Assembly (NCBI RefSeq): GCF_015863205.1
Contig: NZ_JACBXQ010000001.1
Location: forward strand, 1 to 64,000
DNA length: 64,000 nt
Source: Facklamia lactis
Lineage (GTDB): Bacteria > Bacillota > Bacilli > Lactobacillales > Aerococcaceae
Direction: 5' to 3'
Part shown: positions 16,772 to 24,541 of the stretch, piece after piece
Layout: the number at the start of each line of letters is the position of its first letter
Numbering within the stretch: position 1 is the first letter of the stretch
Position numbers and translations under genes: made by a program
The notes under the pieces: generated by a model
The model's input: only the letters and a program-made list of their open reading frames with translations
Told to the model about the DNA's origin: nothing
Database searches by the model: none

Positions 16772-16807
16772 CCCCTTCAATCTAAACTTTGATTGAGGGG
16801 GATTTTT
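16772..16807. terminator. Terminator between the floA operon and the DUF2974 gene
   Basis: CCCCTTCAATC and GATTGAGGGG (16772-16782, 16791-16800) form a stem with an 8-base loop, followed by GATTTTTGATG rightward. The two flanking genes converge here. The leftward T-tract is poor, so it mainly serves the rightward operon. Confidence 0.75.
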
Positions 16808-16823
16808 GATGGATATTATTACT

Positions 16824-18014
16824 TTAAATTCCAAAAATTGATTGGAAGAAACGTAATATATTTAAAAAGTTATGTTTGGCTTCAATCCAAGAATATGAAA
16901 AGTATTCTTTACGATGACCCCTGAAGCTCCTGCCCAAACATTTAAGGTAAAGTTTGGCAGAACTCTTAATTTCATTCTGTTCACTCAACTCAAGTTGATT
17001 AAAAGCTGATCTTAACCGATTTAAGTGTAATTGGGGTTCGGCATACCATTCATTAATCGATCTTGCCTGAGTTGCATTGATCAGTGTAAAGATTGTCTGT
17101 GTAAGATACTTGCGAGATGCTGGTGAATAGTTTTTGAGCCACTCTTTATTTGCTTTGTCAATCATTCGACTGGTTACATTTGTTTGATGAGTTCGCTCAA
17201 GTTGTCGCTCACAAATCACCCAGTTTGACACATCGTGTTGTTTAAAGCCAGATAGTTTGCTCTTGATAACGATCGGTTGACTTAAGTGAAAGAGCATCAT
17301 ACCGACAATTGAGTCATTAGGCACAATTCGTATTTGCTTCTTACAGGCTTGGATCATTCCTTTTCTTTTTAAAGTGACCAAGTGATGACCTGGAGAATCA
17401 AAAGTATAAATAATTAGTATCCGATCGAGAGCTGTTTCGCTTATTTGACCTGCTGCATATAAGGCAAGATGACCTCCTTTAGAATGACCAGAAAGAATAA
17501 TCTTGTCCTCTGGAAAATGCGTCAAGACATTCTGCAAATATTGGGTGGCAAAGAGATGTGCTGGAATTGAAGATTGATAGGCCAGCATGAAATCTTCTTT
17601 CCAGCCGATAATTAGATCATCTGTTCCCCGATAAATAACATTAATAAACAGATCATCAATGATCATGCATAAATAGGCAGATTGAGTTTCGATTTTAAAA
17701 TCAATTTTATTTTGAAAAGCAAGGAGTTGAATGGATTGATAACGAGCAGAATCTGCGATCGCTTCTATTAAACCTGTGCGATGGAGTGAGGCTAGCGGAG
17801 CATTGCGGTCCATAAAGTATTGAGCTAAAGGCTGATAGAGCTGAAAAAGTTTTTTTAAAGAGATTGCTTTATTCTTATCAAAATCATGACTGATAAAATG
17901 TTCAATAGGTAAATAAACAATTTCATTTAAAATTAACGCATCTACTTCATTAAAAGCTTCTTCTTTAAAAGTTAGATGGCCATATTTTTGAATATAATCA
18001 TGCATACTAGACAT
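16824..18014 (-). CDS. DUF2974 family lipase-like hydrolase
   Basis: A 396-residue alpha/beta hydrolase of the DUF2974 (Mbeg1-like) group common in Firmicutes. RGTDD at 129-133 is the oxyanion and strand segment of the family, and the nucleophile elbow is GHSKGGH with Ser178. TFDSPG (near 218) precedes the acid region. There is no signal peptide, so it is probably cytoplasmic; its substrate is unknown, although lipase-like activity is usual for this fold. The start at 18014 follows a perfect AGGAGGGGTGAT site, and the upstream open frame to 18074 is not used. It is monocistronic, convergent with the floA operon and divergent from rpsB. Confidence 0.88.
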   Translation of the reverse strand: MSSMHDYIQKYGHLTFKEEAFNEVDALILNEIVYLPIEHFISHDFDKNKAISLKKLFQLYQPLAQYFMDRNAPLASLHRTGLIEAIADSARYQSIQLLAFQNKIDFKIETQSAYLCMIIDDLFINVIYRGTDDLIIGWKEDFMLAYQSSIPAHLFATQYLQNVLTHFPEDKIILSGHSKGGHLALYAAGQISETALDRILIIYTFDSPGHHLVTLKRKGMIQACKKQIRIVPNDSIVGMMLFHLSQPIVIKSKLSGFKQHDVSNWVICERQLERTHQTNVTSRMIDKANKEWLKNYSPASRKYLTQTIFTLINATQARSINEWYAEPQLHLNRLRSAFNQLELSEQNEIKSSAKLYLKCLGRSFRGHRKEYFSYSWIEAKHNFLNILRFFQSIFGI

Positions 18015-18062
18015 ATCACCCCTCCTAAGCAAATTGTTTAGTTTTATTATGAAAGAAAAGAC

Positions 18063-18091
18063 TTGCAAATTCAACTAACTTATTATAAAGT
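18063..18091 (+). promoter_or_regulatory. Probable rpsB promoter
   Basis: TTGCAA (18063-18068) with TAAAGT 17 bases further, or the overlapping TATAAA at 15 bases, gives a plausible sigma-A promoter and a leader of about 115 bases before rpsB. Confidence 0.4.
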
Positions 18092-18135
18092 ATTAGGAGT
18101 GCTTTATGCACAATTCACACGCAAATGGATAGTTT

Positions 18136-18162
18136 GTAGGGTGCTTTCAGCTGAAAGTCTAC
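18136..18162 (+). promoter_or_regulatory. Candidate S2 autoregulatory leader hairpin
   Basis: The rpsB leader contains GTAG, a GGTG bulge, the perfect CTTTC-AGCT-GAAAG stem-loop, and CTAC. This is a bulged hairpin of the kind used by ribosomal-protein leaders. Binding by S2 is inferred from position only; I cannot match it to a specific RNA family. Confidence 0.4.
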
Positions 18163-18214
18163 ATACTAGGTGAAACTTGCGGAGGAAAATAAAAAAACCA
18201 AAGGAGAATTTTGT

Positions 18215-19018
18215 ATGGCAGTAATTTCAATGAAACAATTATTAGAAGCAGGTGTACATTTCGGACACCAAACACGTCGCTGGAATCCAAAAATGAAACG
18301 ATATATTTTTACTGAGCGTAATGGTATTTATATTATCGATTTACAAAAAACAGTTAAATTAGTGGATGAGGCATATAACTATATGCGTGACTCTGCAATG
18401 GATGGTGGGGTTGTCCTTTTTGTGGGAACTAAGAAGCAAGCACAACAAGCTATTCAAGAACAAGCAGAAAGAGCAGGGCAATTTTACATTAACCACCGCT
18501 GGTTAGGCGGTTTGTTAACCAACTGGGAAACGATTCAAGGACGTATTCGTCGCTTGAAAGCAATTGAAAAAATGGAAATCGACGGAACATTTGATGTCTT
18601 ACCTAAAAAAGAGGTTGTAGAGTTAAGAAAAGAATGGGATCGTCTAGAGAAGTTTTTAGGTGGAATTAAAGATATGCCAAGAATACCGGATGTTATCTTT
18701 ATTGTAGATCCACGTAAAGAACGTATTGCAGTTCAAGAAGCTCAAAAATTGAATATTCCAATTGTTGCAATGGTTGATACAAACTGTGATCCAGATGAAA
18801 TTGACTATGTTATTCCAGCGAATGATGATGCGATTCGTGCAATTAAATTAATTTCAACTGCAATGGCAGAAGCAGTCATTGAGGCTAATCAAGGTCAAAT
18901 CGATGTTGATACGGATGAGCAAGGTGACAAAGAGTTCTTTGATAACCTATTTGAAAATAAAGAAGAGAATACTGAAAATACAGAAGTGACTGAAGCAGAA
19001 GCAACAGAAGCTGAATAA
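18215..19018 (+). CDS. rpsB: 30S ribosomal protein S2
   Basis: A 267-residue S2 protein beginning [20 protein letters not shown], with the family signatures [12 protein letters not shown] and [12 protein letters not shown]2 binds late to the 30S subunit and is needed for docking of S1. The C-terminus has an acidic, threonine-rich extension ([17 protein letters not shown]) beyond the core, as seen in many lactic acid bacteria. The ATG follows AAGGAGA. The usual partner tsf follows, but a strong terminator lies between them. The upstream leader hairpin may mediate feedback. Confidence 0.98.
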   Translation: MAVISMKQLLEAGVHFGHQTRRWNPKMKRYIFTERNGIYIIDLQKTVKLVDEAYNYMRDSAMDGGVVLFVGTKKQAQQAIQEQAERAGQFYINHRWLGGLLTNWETIQGRIRRLKAIEKMEIDGTFDVLPKKEVVELRKEWDRLEKFLGGIKDMPRIPDVIFIVDPRKERIAVQEAQKLNIPIVAMVDTNCDPDEIDYVIPANDDAIRAIKLISTAMAEAVIEANQGQIDVDTDEQGDKEFFDNLFENKEENTENTEVTEAEATEAE

Positions 19019-19033
19019 TAACGATCAAAGACT

Positions 19034-19079
19034 AAGCTGTTGTTGAGTTGCGCATTGCAGCTTAATGGCAGCTTTTTTT
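19034..19079 (+). terminator. Terminator or attenuator between rpsB and tsf
   Basis: A 14-base-pair stem with several G-T pairs (AAGCTGTTGTTGAG at 19034-19047, CTTAATGGCAGCTT at 19061-19074) ends in a run of seven T. The two genes therefore appear at least partly uncoupled. Confidence 0.8.
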
Positions 19080-19097
19080 AAAAATTAAAGTTTGTGC

Positions 19098-19126
19098 TTT
19101 AGCTAGTCAGGTTATTTTGATATACT
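19098..19126 (+). promoter_or_regulatory. tsf promoter
   Basis: TTTAGC (19098-19103) and TATACT (19121-19126) are 17 bases apart, about 46 bases before the tsf ATG and after the rpsB terminator. Confidence 0.5.
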
Positions 19127-19172
19127 AGTTAAGGTGGTAACCAAGTAAGATATTCCAAGGAGGATTTATACA

Positions 19173-20054
19173 ATGGCAAATGTAACAGCAAAACAAGTCA
19201 AAGAATTACGTGATATGACAGGTGTTGGTATGATGGATGCTAAGAAAGCCTTAGTTGAAGTCGATGGTGATATGGATCAAGCTGTTGATTACTTACGTGA
19301 AAAAGGATTAGCAAAAGCGGCTAAAAAAGCAGATCGTATTGCAGCTGAAGGTTTAACAGCAAGCCATGTTGAAGGAAACGTAGCAGCATTAGTAGAAATT
19401 AATGCTGAAACTGACTTTGTTGCTAAAAACGAAAAATTTGTTTCATTGGTAAAAACTGTTGCTGAAACAATTGCAAAAGGACAACCAGCAGATATGGATG
19501 CTGCCAATGCATTAGAAGTTAATGGTCAAACCATTGCTGACTTAATTACAGAATCTACAACTGTTATTGGAGAAAAGATTTCTTTCCGTCGTTATGCTTT
19601 GCTAACTAAAACAGATGAAGATGCGTTTGGTGAGTATGCACACATGGGAGGACGTATTGGTGTAGTGACTGTGGTAGCTGGTTCTCAAGATGAATCTGTT
19701 GCCAAAGATGTTGCGATGCACGTTGCAGCTATTAATCCTAAGTATCTTAACCGTGAAGATGTTGATCCGGCTGAAGTAGAGCGTGAAGAAAGTGTTCAAC
19801 GCGAAATTACTTTAAATGAAGGAAAGCCAGAGAATATTGTGGATAAAATTGTGGCAGGTCGTATGAGTAAGTTCTACAGTGAAGTAGTATTAAATGAGCA
19901 AGCTTTTGTTAAAGATGGAGACCAAAAAGTTGCGGATTATGTTGGATCCAAAGGTGGAAAAGTGACAGATTATGTTCGCTTTGAGGTTGGAGAAGGTTTA
20001 GAAAAACGTTCAGACAATTTTGCGGATGAAGTTGCAGCTCAAATGAATAAATAG
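19173..20054 (+). CDS. tsf: Translation elongation factor Ts
   Basis: A 293-residue EF-Ts, the full bacterial length. The N-terminal UBA-like domain carries [16 protein letters not shown] (residues 11-27), and the second signature [12 protein letters not shown] lies near 75. EF-Ts exchanges GDP for GTP on EF-Tu in the cytoplasm. The ATG follows AAGGAGG. It has its own likely promoter and a terminator, and lies between rpsB and pyrH as in most bacteria. Confidence 0.98.
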   Translation: MANVTAKQVKELRDMTGVGMMDAKKALVEVDGDMDQAVDYLREKGLAKAAKKADRIAAEGLTASHVEGNVAALVEINAETDFVAKNEKFVSLVKTVAETIAKGQPADMDAANALEVNGQTIADLITESTTVIGEKISFRRYALLTKTDEDAFGEYAHMGGRIGVVTVVAGSQDESVAKDVAMHVAAINPKYLNREDVDPAEVEREESVQREITLNEGKPENIVDKIVAGRMSKFYSEVVLNEQAFVKDGDQKVADYVGSKGGKVTDYVRFEVGEGLEKRSDNFADEVAAQMNK

Positions 20055-20077
20055 TTATTTAACAACTGATTCATATT

Positions 20078-20103
20078 CCCCAGTTCATGCTGGGGCTTTT
20101 TTT
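20078..20103 (+). terminator. Terminator of tsf
   Basis: CCCCAG and CTGGGG (20078-20083, 20090-20095) with a 6-base loop are followed by C and seven T. Confidence 0.9.
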
Positions 20104-20132
20104 AAGAAAAAAAGGAAAGGTGATGGGATCTC

Positions 20133-20858
20133 GTGGAAACTAAATATCAGAGAGTCATATTAAAATTAAGTGGAGAAGCCTTAGCAGGAAGTAAGGGTTT
20201 TGGAATTGATCCCGCAACAGTCCAAACTATTTCACAAGAACTAAGAGAGGTTCACCAATTGGGGATTGAAGTAGCAATTGTTGTGGGTGGTGGTAATATA
20301 TGGAGAGGTTCAATAGGATCAGAAATGGGAATGGAGCGAGCGCAAGCGGACTATATGGGAATGCTTGCTACTGTGATGAATGCGTTAGCACTTCAAGATT
20401 CCTTAGAAAATCTCGAAGTACCTTCTCGAGTTCAAACATCAATTGAAATGCGGGCTGTTGCAGAACCTTATATTCGTCGTCGGGCTATTCGTCATTTGCA
20501 GAAAGGCCGTGTTGTGATTTTTGCTGGTGGAACAGGGAACCCATATTTTACGACCGATACTACTGCTGCACTTCGAGCTGCTGAAATCGATGCAGATGTT
20601 ATTCTAATGGCTAAGAATAATGTTGATGGTGTATATAGCGCAGATCCCAAAACCGATATTGAGGCGACAAAATACGAAAGTTTAACTCACTTAGATGTCA
20701 TCTCTAAAGGATTGAAAGTGATGGATGCAACGGCTTCATCATTAAGTATGGATAACGATATTCCCTTAGTCGTCTTTAATCTGAATGAGCCAGGTAATAT
20801 TAAACGAGTTGTTCTAGGAGAAAATATTGGAACAACGGTTGGAAATCAGGAGAGTTAG
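20133..20858 (+). CDS. pyrH: UMP kinase
   Basis: A 241-residue bacterial UMP kinase of the amino-acid kinase fold, the typical length. It phosphorylates UMP to UDP for pyrimidine nucleotide supply. Visible features are KLSGEALAG (residues 10-18), [10 protein letters not shown] (near 50), and the [14 protein letters not shown] nucleotide-binding segment (near 133). The GTG start lies after AAAGGTGAT. It is followed after about 70 bases by frr, with an extended -10 promoter in between, so frr can be expressed separately. Confidence 0.97.
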   Translation: METKYQRVILKLSGEALAGSKGFGIDPATVQTISQELREVHQLGIEVAIVVGGGNIWRGSIGSEMGMERAQADYMGMLATVMNALALQDSLENLEVPSRVQTSIEMRAVAEPYIRRRAIRHLQKGRVVIFAGGTGNPYFTTDTTAALRAAEIDADVILMAKNNVDGVYSADPKTDIEATKYESLTHLDVISKGLKVMDATASSLSMDNDIPLVVFNLNEPGNIKRVVLGENIGTTVGNQES

Positions 20859-20868
20859 TCTTTTACCA

Positions 20869-20897
20869 TTCACAATATTTATGAATTTTGCTATAAT
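20869..20897 (+). promoter_or_regulatory. frr promoter
   Basis: TTCACA (20869-20874), 17 bases, then TATAAT (20892-20897) preceded by TGC (extended -10). It lies 30 bases before the frr ATG. Confidence 0.65.
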
Positions 20898-20927
20898 AGT
20901 TGGACAAAGTCACATAGGAGGAAGAAA

Positions 20928-21485
20928 ATGGCTGACAATTTATTAAAAGATACAAAAAGCCGGATGAATAAAACGATTGAGGCATATCAACGTGAATTAG
21001 GAACTATTCGTGCAGGGGTTGCTAATGCGAGTATACTAGATAGAGTTTCTGTAGAATATTATGGTGCTCCAACTCCTTTAAATCAACTTGCTTCTATTAC
21101 AATACCTGAGCCTCGTATGTTGGTGATATCACCTTATGATAAGAACTCATTGCAGGATATTGAAAAAGGAATTTTGATGAGTGATGTCGGAATTACTCCA
21201 ACGAGTGATGGAGATGTGATCCGTCTCGTGATACCCGCTTTAACAAAAGAACGACGTGAAGATTTGGTTAAAGTAGTTGGCAAGGAACAAGAAAACGCAA
21301 AAGTAGCGATCCGTAATATTAGACGAGATGCTATAGATGAAGCTAAAAAGTTAGAAAAAGCAAATGAGTTAACAGAAGATGATGTTAAATCATATGAAAA
21401 AGATATTCAGAAGCTAACGGATGAGGCTACTAAAGAAATTGATCAATTAACTTCTGTAAAAGAGGATGAAATTCGTAATAATTAA
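20928..21485 (+). CDS. frr: Ribosome recycling factor
   Basis: A 185-residue RRF, exactly the family length. It works with EF-G to split post-termination ribosomes. The N-terminal helix carries [20 protein letters not shown], followed by the [20 protein letters not shown] hinge domain and the C-terminal [14 protein letters not shown] helix. The ATG follows a perfect AGGAGG. Its own promoter lies just upstream, and two hairpins follow. Confidence 0.98.
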   Translation: MADNLLKDTKSRMNKTIEAYQRELGTIRAGVANASILDRVSVEYYGAPTPLNQLASITIPEPRMLVISPYDKNSLQDIEKGILMSDVGITPTSDGDVIRLVIPALTKERREDLVKVVGKEQENAKVAIRNIRRDAIDEAKKLEKANELTEDDVKSYEKDIQKLTDEATKEIDQLTSVKEDEIRNN

Positions 21486-21493
21486 TTTTTTTA

Positions 21494-21537
21494 AACTAGA
21501 AGGTGCAGGCGAAATTGTCTTTACCTTCTAGTTTTAT
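21494..21537 (+). terminator. Terminator of frr
   Basis: Perfect 11-base arms AACTAGAAGGT and ACCTTCTAGTT (21494-21504, 21523-21533) are followed by TTATT. Confidence 0.85.
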
Positions 21538-21560
21538 TCTAATAGGACATAGTTAAAACA

Positions 21561-21596
21561 AAAGGGCTTCTGATAAGAAGCCCTTTCTGTTATAAT
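21561..21596 (+). promoter_or_regulatory. Hairpin fused to the uppS promoter
   Basis: A perfect 10-base stem AAAGGGCTTC / GAAGCCCTTT (21561-21570, 21577-21586) ends two bases before an extended -10 promoter, TGTTATAAT (21588-21596). On incoming transcripts it can act as a second frr terminator. The same bases form the upstream region of the uppS promoter. Confidence 0.6.
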
Positions 21597-21630
21597 GAGT
21601 AGTGTATTTTTACTTGAAAGGATATCCATT

Positions 21631-22353
21631 ATGAACCATGATCTAGAAAAAATTCCTAAGCACGTCGCTATTATTATGGATGGCAATGGGCGTTGGGCTA
21701 AGAAAAGAATGATGCCTCGAGTTTTTGGTCACCGTAAAGGAGTGGAGACCCTCAAGGAAATTGTCATTAGAGCAAATGAACTGGGAATTAAAATTTTGAC
21801 TGTTTATGCATTTTCTACAGAAAATTGGTCTCGTCCAGAAGATGAAGTGAATTTTTTGTTAAATTTACCGAAAGATTTTTTTGATTCATTTCTTCCTCAG
21901 TTGAATAAAAATAATGTAAAAGTAGACTATATTGGGGATGCAAATCGTTTGCCAGAAGAAACCCAAGCCATTATGCAAGAAGGGCTTGCTCAAACATCAA
22001 AGAATACAGGGATGATTTTAAATATTGCCTTGAATTATGGAAGTAGGCAAGAAATTACCCAAGCTGTTCAGTTGATTGCTACAAAAGTAGCGCAAGGTGA
22101 GTTGATGCCAAATGCAATCGATGAAGAACTGATTGATGCCCACTTAATGACTCATTTTTTAGGAGAATATTCTGCTCCTGATCTTATGATAAGAACCAGT
22201 GGTGAATTAAGATTAAGTAATTTTCTGTTATGGCAACTAGCCTATAGTGAATTTTATTTTACTGATATTTTATGGCCGGATTTTAAACCAGAGCAATTTG
22301 ATGAAGCAATAATCGAGTATAGTAAAAGAAAGCGTCGTTTTGGTAAAGTCTAG
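21631..22353 (+). CDS. uppS: Undecaprenyl diphosphate synthase
   Basis: A 240-residue cis-prenyltransferase that extends farnesyl diphosphate with isoprene units to make the C55 lipid carrier for peptidoglycan and other wall polymers. The catalytic MDGNGRWAK (residues 15-23), GHRKG, YAFSTENW and the C-terminal RTSGELRLSNFLLWQ signature are intact. The ATG at 21631 follows AAAGGA; the open frame upstream to 21595 lies across the -10 box. It leads the uppS-cdsA-rseP-polC run. dxr, present here in Bacillus, is missing, in line with mevalonate-derived isoprenoids in this order. Confidence 0.97.
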   Translation: MNHDLEKIPKHVAIIMDGNGRWAKKRMMPRVFGHRKGVETLKEIVIRANELGIKILTVYAFSTENWSRPEDEVNFLLNLPKDFFDSFLPQLNKNNVKVDYIGDANRLPEETQAIMQEGLAQTSKNTGMILNIALNYGSRQEITQAVQLIATKVAQGELMPNAIDEELIDAHLMTHFLGEYSAPDLMIRTSGELRLSNFLLWQLAYSEFYFTDILWPDFKPEQFDEAIIEYSKRKRRFGKV

Positions 22354-22377
22354 ACGTCTCCAGGGAGGAAAGAAGCA

Positions 22378-23175
22378 ATGAAGTTGCGTATTATAACTGC
22401 CTTAATTGCAATGGCCATCTTTATCCCTTTCCTTTATGTTGGTGGTCATTGGTTTGCATGGGTGATCTTTGTCCTAGGAGCCATCGGTCTCTATGAAATT
22501 GCAAAGATGAAAAAAATTAAATATTTTGGAGAGATTGGGATCATTTCGACAGTTGCTTTAGCTTCAGTTGTGTTACCTGGCTCTTATTTGGAGCAAATAA
22601 TTCCTATTTCAGAACCCCTTATAATTTTTTATATTTGTGGGATGCTCTTATTAATTTTGACAGTTTATCGTTATAAATATTTTAATTTTGTGGATGCTGC
22701 AACTTTAATATTTGCAGCATTGTATATTGGGTTTGGCTTTCGTTTTATTATAGAGATTAGAAACCTGGGGTTACCGACGATGATTTATCTCTTTTTAGTC
22801 ATTTGGTCTACGGACACGGGAGCTTATTTTGTAGGTAAACATTATGGATCTCATAAGCTTGCAAGTTATATAAGTCCAAATAAAACAATTGAAGGGGCTT
22901 TAGGGGGGATTATAACTTCTCTAATTGTAACAGGAGTTTATAGTTTAATTTTTAAATTACAAATTCCAGGGCAAGACTATATAGGAGTTTTGACGATTTT
23001 GATTTCCCTAGCGGGGCAATTTGGTGATTTAGTAGAATCTGCCTATAAAAGATATTTTCAAGTGAAAGACTCTGGTAGCTTCTTACCAGGTCATGGTGGT
23101 GTATTGGACCGATTTGATTCTACACTTTTTGCAAGTATTATGTTTATGGTTTGGGTAAATTTTGCAAAAATGTAG
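22378..23175 (+). CDS. cdsA: Phosphatidate cytidylyltransferase
   Basis: A 265-residue polytopic membrane enzyme that makes CDP-diacylglycerol from phosphatidate and CTP, the precursor of phosphatidylglycerol and cardiolipin. About seven hydrophobic segments are visible. The family signature SPNKTIEGALGG (near 165) and the C-terminal KDSGSFLPGHGGVLDRFDS segment with the metal-binding aspartates are intact. The ATG follows GGGAGGA. It starts 24 bases after uppS and ends 21 bases before rseP. Confidence 0.96.
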   Translation: MKLRIITALIAMAIFIPFLYVGGHWFAWVIFVLGAIGLYEIAKMKKIKYFGEIGIISTVALASVVLPGSYLEQIIPISEPLIIFYICGMLLLILTVYRYKYFNFVDAATLIFAALYIGFGFRFIIEIRNLGLPTMIYLFLVIWSTDTGAYFVGKHYGSHKLASYISPNKTIEGALGGIITSLIVTGVYSLIFKLQIPGQDYIGVLTILISLAGQFGDLVESAYKRYFQVKDSGSFLPGHGGVLDRFDSTLFASIMFMVWVNFAKM

Positions 23176-23196
23176 AAGTAAGGAATGAGGAAAAGA

Positions 23197-24465
23197 ATGG
23201 TAAAAACGATTTTAGTATTTTTAGTAATTTTTTCAATAATTGTGGTAATCCATGAGTTTGGGCATTTCTATTGGGCAAAAAAAGCTGGTATTCTTGTCCG
23301 TGAATTTTCGTTAGGAATGGGTCCTAAGTTGTTTGCTAAGCAAGCAAAAGATGGGACGACTTATACAGTTAGAATGCTCCCTTTAGGTGGTTATGTCCGC
23401 TTAGCTGGATTAGGAGAAGAAGAGATGATTCAGCCTGGACAATCGGTTGGGATTATTTTAAATGAACAAGATAAAGTAGTGAAGGTCAATACCAGTGAAA
23501 AACAGGCTCAACTAGAGGAACTTCCTATCCAAATCGATCATGTAGATTTAGTGGATGAGATGAAGATTTCTGGTTATGTAACGGGACAAGATGAGCGGAA
23601 AGATTTTGAAGTAGATCGACAAGCTGAGATCATAGAGCCGGATGGAACTATTGTACGAGTTGCACCAAAGGAAAGTCGATATGAGTCAGTATCCGTATTT
23701 AATAAAATTTTAACTAATTTTGGTGGCCCCTTGAACAATTTTATTTTATCCATTCTTGCATTCACTATTGTTGGCTTCATGTTGCCGAATGTGCCTAATT
23801 ATAGTAATGAGATAGGTGAAGTGATTGAGAATTCTTCTGCAGAAGAAGCTGGTTTACTTGCTGGAGATCGGATTCTATCAATTGAAGGAATTTCAACCAA
23901 AAATTGGAATGAATTAACAGCGGAAATAGCGAAATATCCCGATAAGTCGGTGGAGATAGAAGTAGAACGAGATAACAAACAGATGACTGTTCCTGCCAAA
24001 GTATCTTCTTCAGAAATGGAAAACGGTCAGAAAGTGGCAAGTTTAGGAATTACTATTAAGAAATCTACGGCAGTTTTAGATCGAATTTTATTTGGATTTA
24101 CGGCAACTTGGAATGTTGTCATGATGGTTTTGGGGGCACTTTCAACTATTTTTACACGAGGTTTTGATCTGAATATGTTTGGAGGGCCTGTTGCCATGGC
24201 TCAAGCAACGAGTCAAGTGGCAAATGAACAATTAGTGGATATCATATGGTTTCTGGCATCACTTTCGACGAATTTAGGAATTATTAATTTACTACCTATT
24301 CCTGCCTTAGATGGTGGTAAAATTGTAATGAACCTTGTCGAATTGCTTCGAGGAAAACCGTTAAGTCAAGAAAAAGAAGGCTTAATCACCTTGGTAGGAG
24401 TTGTTTTGCTTTTAGTACTAATGGTAGCTGTCACATGGAATGATATTATGAGAGCCTTTTTTTAA
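23197..24465 (+). CDS. rseP: RIP metalloprotease RseP (site-2 protease)
   Basis: A 422-residue membrane zinc protease. The zinc-binding HEFGH lies in the first membrane segment (near residue 18), a PDZ domain follows at about 205-280 (EEAGLLAGDRILSIEG), and the third ligand is in NLLPIPALDGGK (near 370). It cleaves membrane-embedded substrates such as anti-sigma factors and signal-peptide remnants. The start at 23197 is chosen because GAGGA lies 5 bases before it, while the ATG at 23185 abuts its only candidate site. proS normally follows in Bacillus, but here polC does. Confidence 0.95.
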   Translation: MVKTILVFLVIFSIIVVIHEFGHFYWAKKAGILVREFSLGMGPKLFAKQAKDGTTYTVRMLPLGGYVRLAGLGEEEMIQPGQSVGIILNEQDKVVKVNTSEKQAQLEELPIQIDHVDLVDEMKISGYVTGQDERKDFEVDRQAEIIEPDGTIVRVAPKESRYESVSVFNKILTNFGGPLNNFILSILAFTIVGFMLPNVPNYSNEIGEVIENSSAEEAGLLAGDRILSIEGISTKNWNELTAEIAKYPDKSVEIEVERDNKQMTVPAKVSSSEMENGQKVASLGITIKKSTAVLDRILFGFTATWNVVMMVLGALSTIFTRGFDLNMFGGPVAMAQATSQVANEQLVDIIWFLASLSTNLGIINLLPIPALDGGKIVMNLVELLRGKPLSQEKEGLITLVGVVLLLVLMVAVTWNDIMRAFF

Positions 24466-24475
24466 TTGAACTTTG

Positions 24476-24512
24476 CCCCCGTTTATTAAAATAATAGAAC
24501 GGGGGTATTATT
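24476..24512 (+). terminator. Hairpin between rseP and polC
   Basis: CCCCCGTT and AACGGGGG (24476-24483, 24498-24505) form a strong stem with a 14-base loop, followed by TATTATTG. The T-tract is interrupted, so read-through into polC is likely. Confidence 0.6.
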
Positions 24513-24541
24513 GATAAACATCAGAATTGAAAGGGGATTAT

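Noticed and set aside
24476-24541. Independent polC promoter
   Set aside because: No -35/-10 pair was found between the hairpin and polC. Read-through from uppS is assumed.
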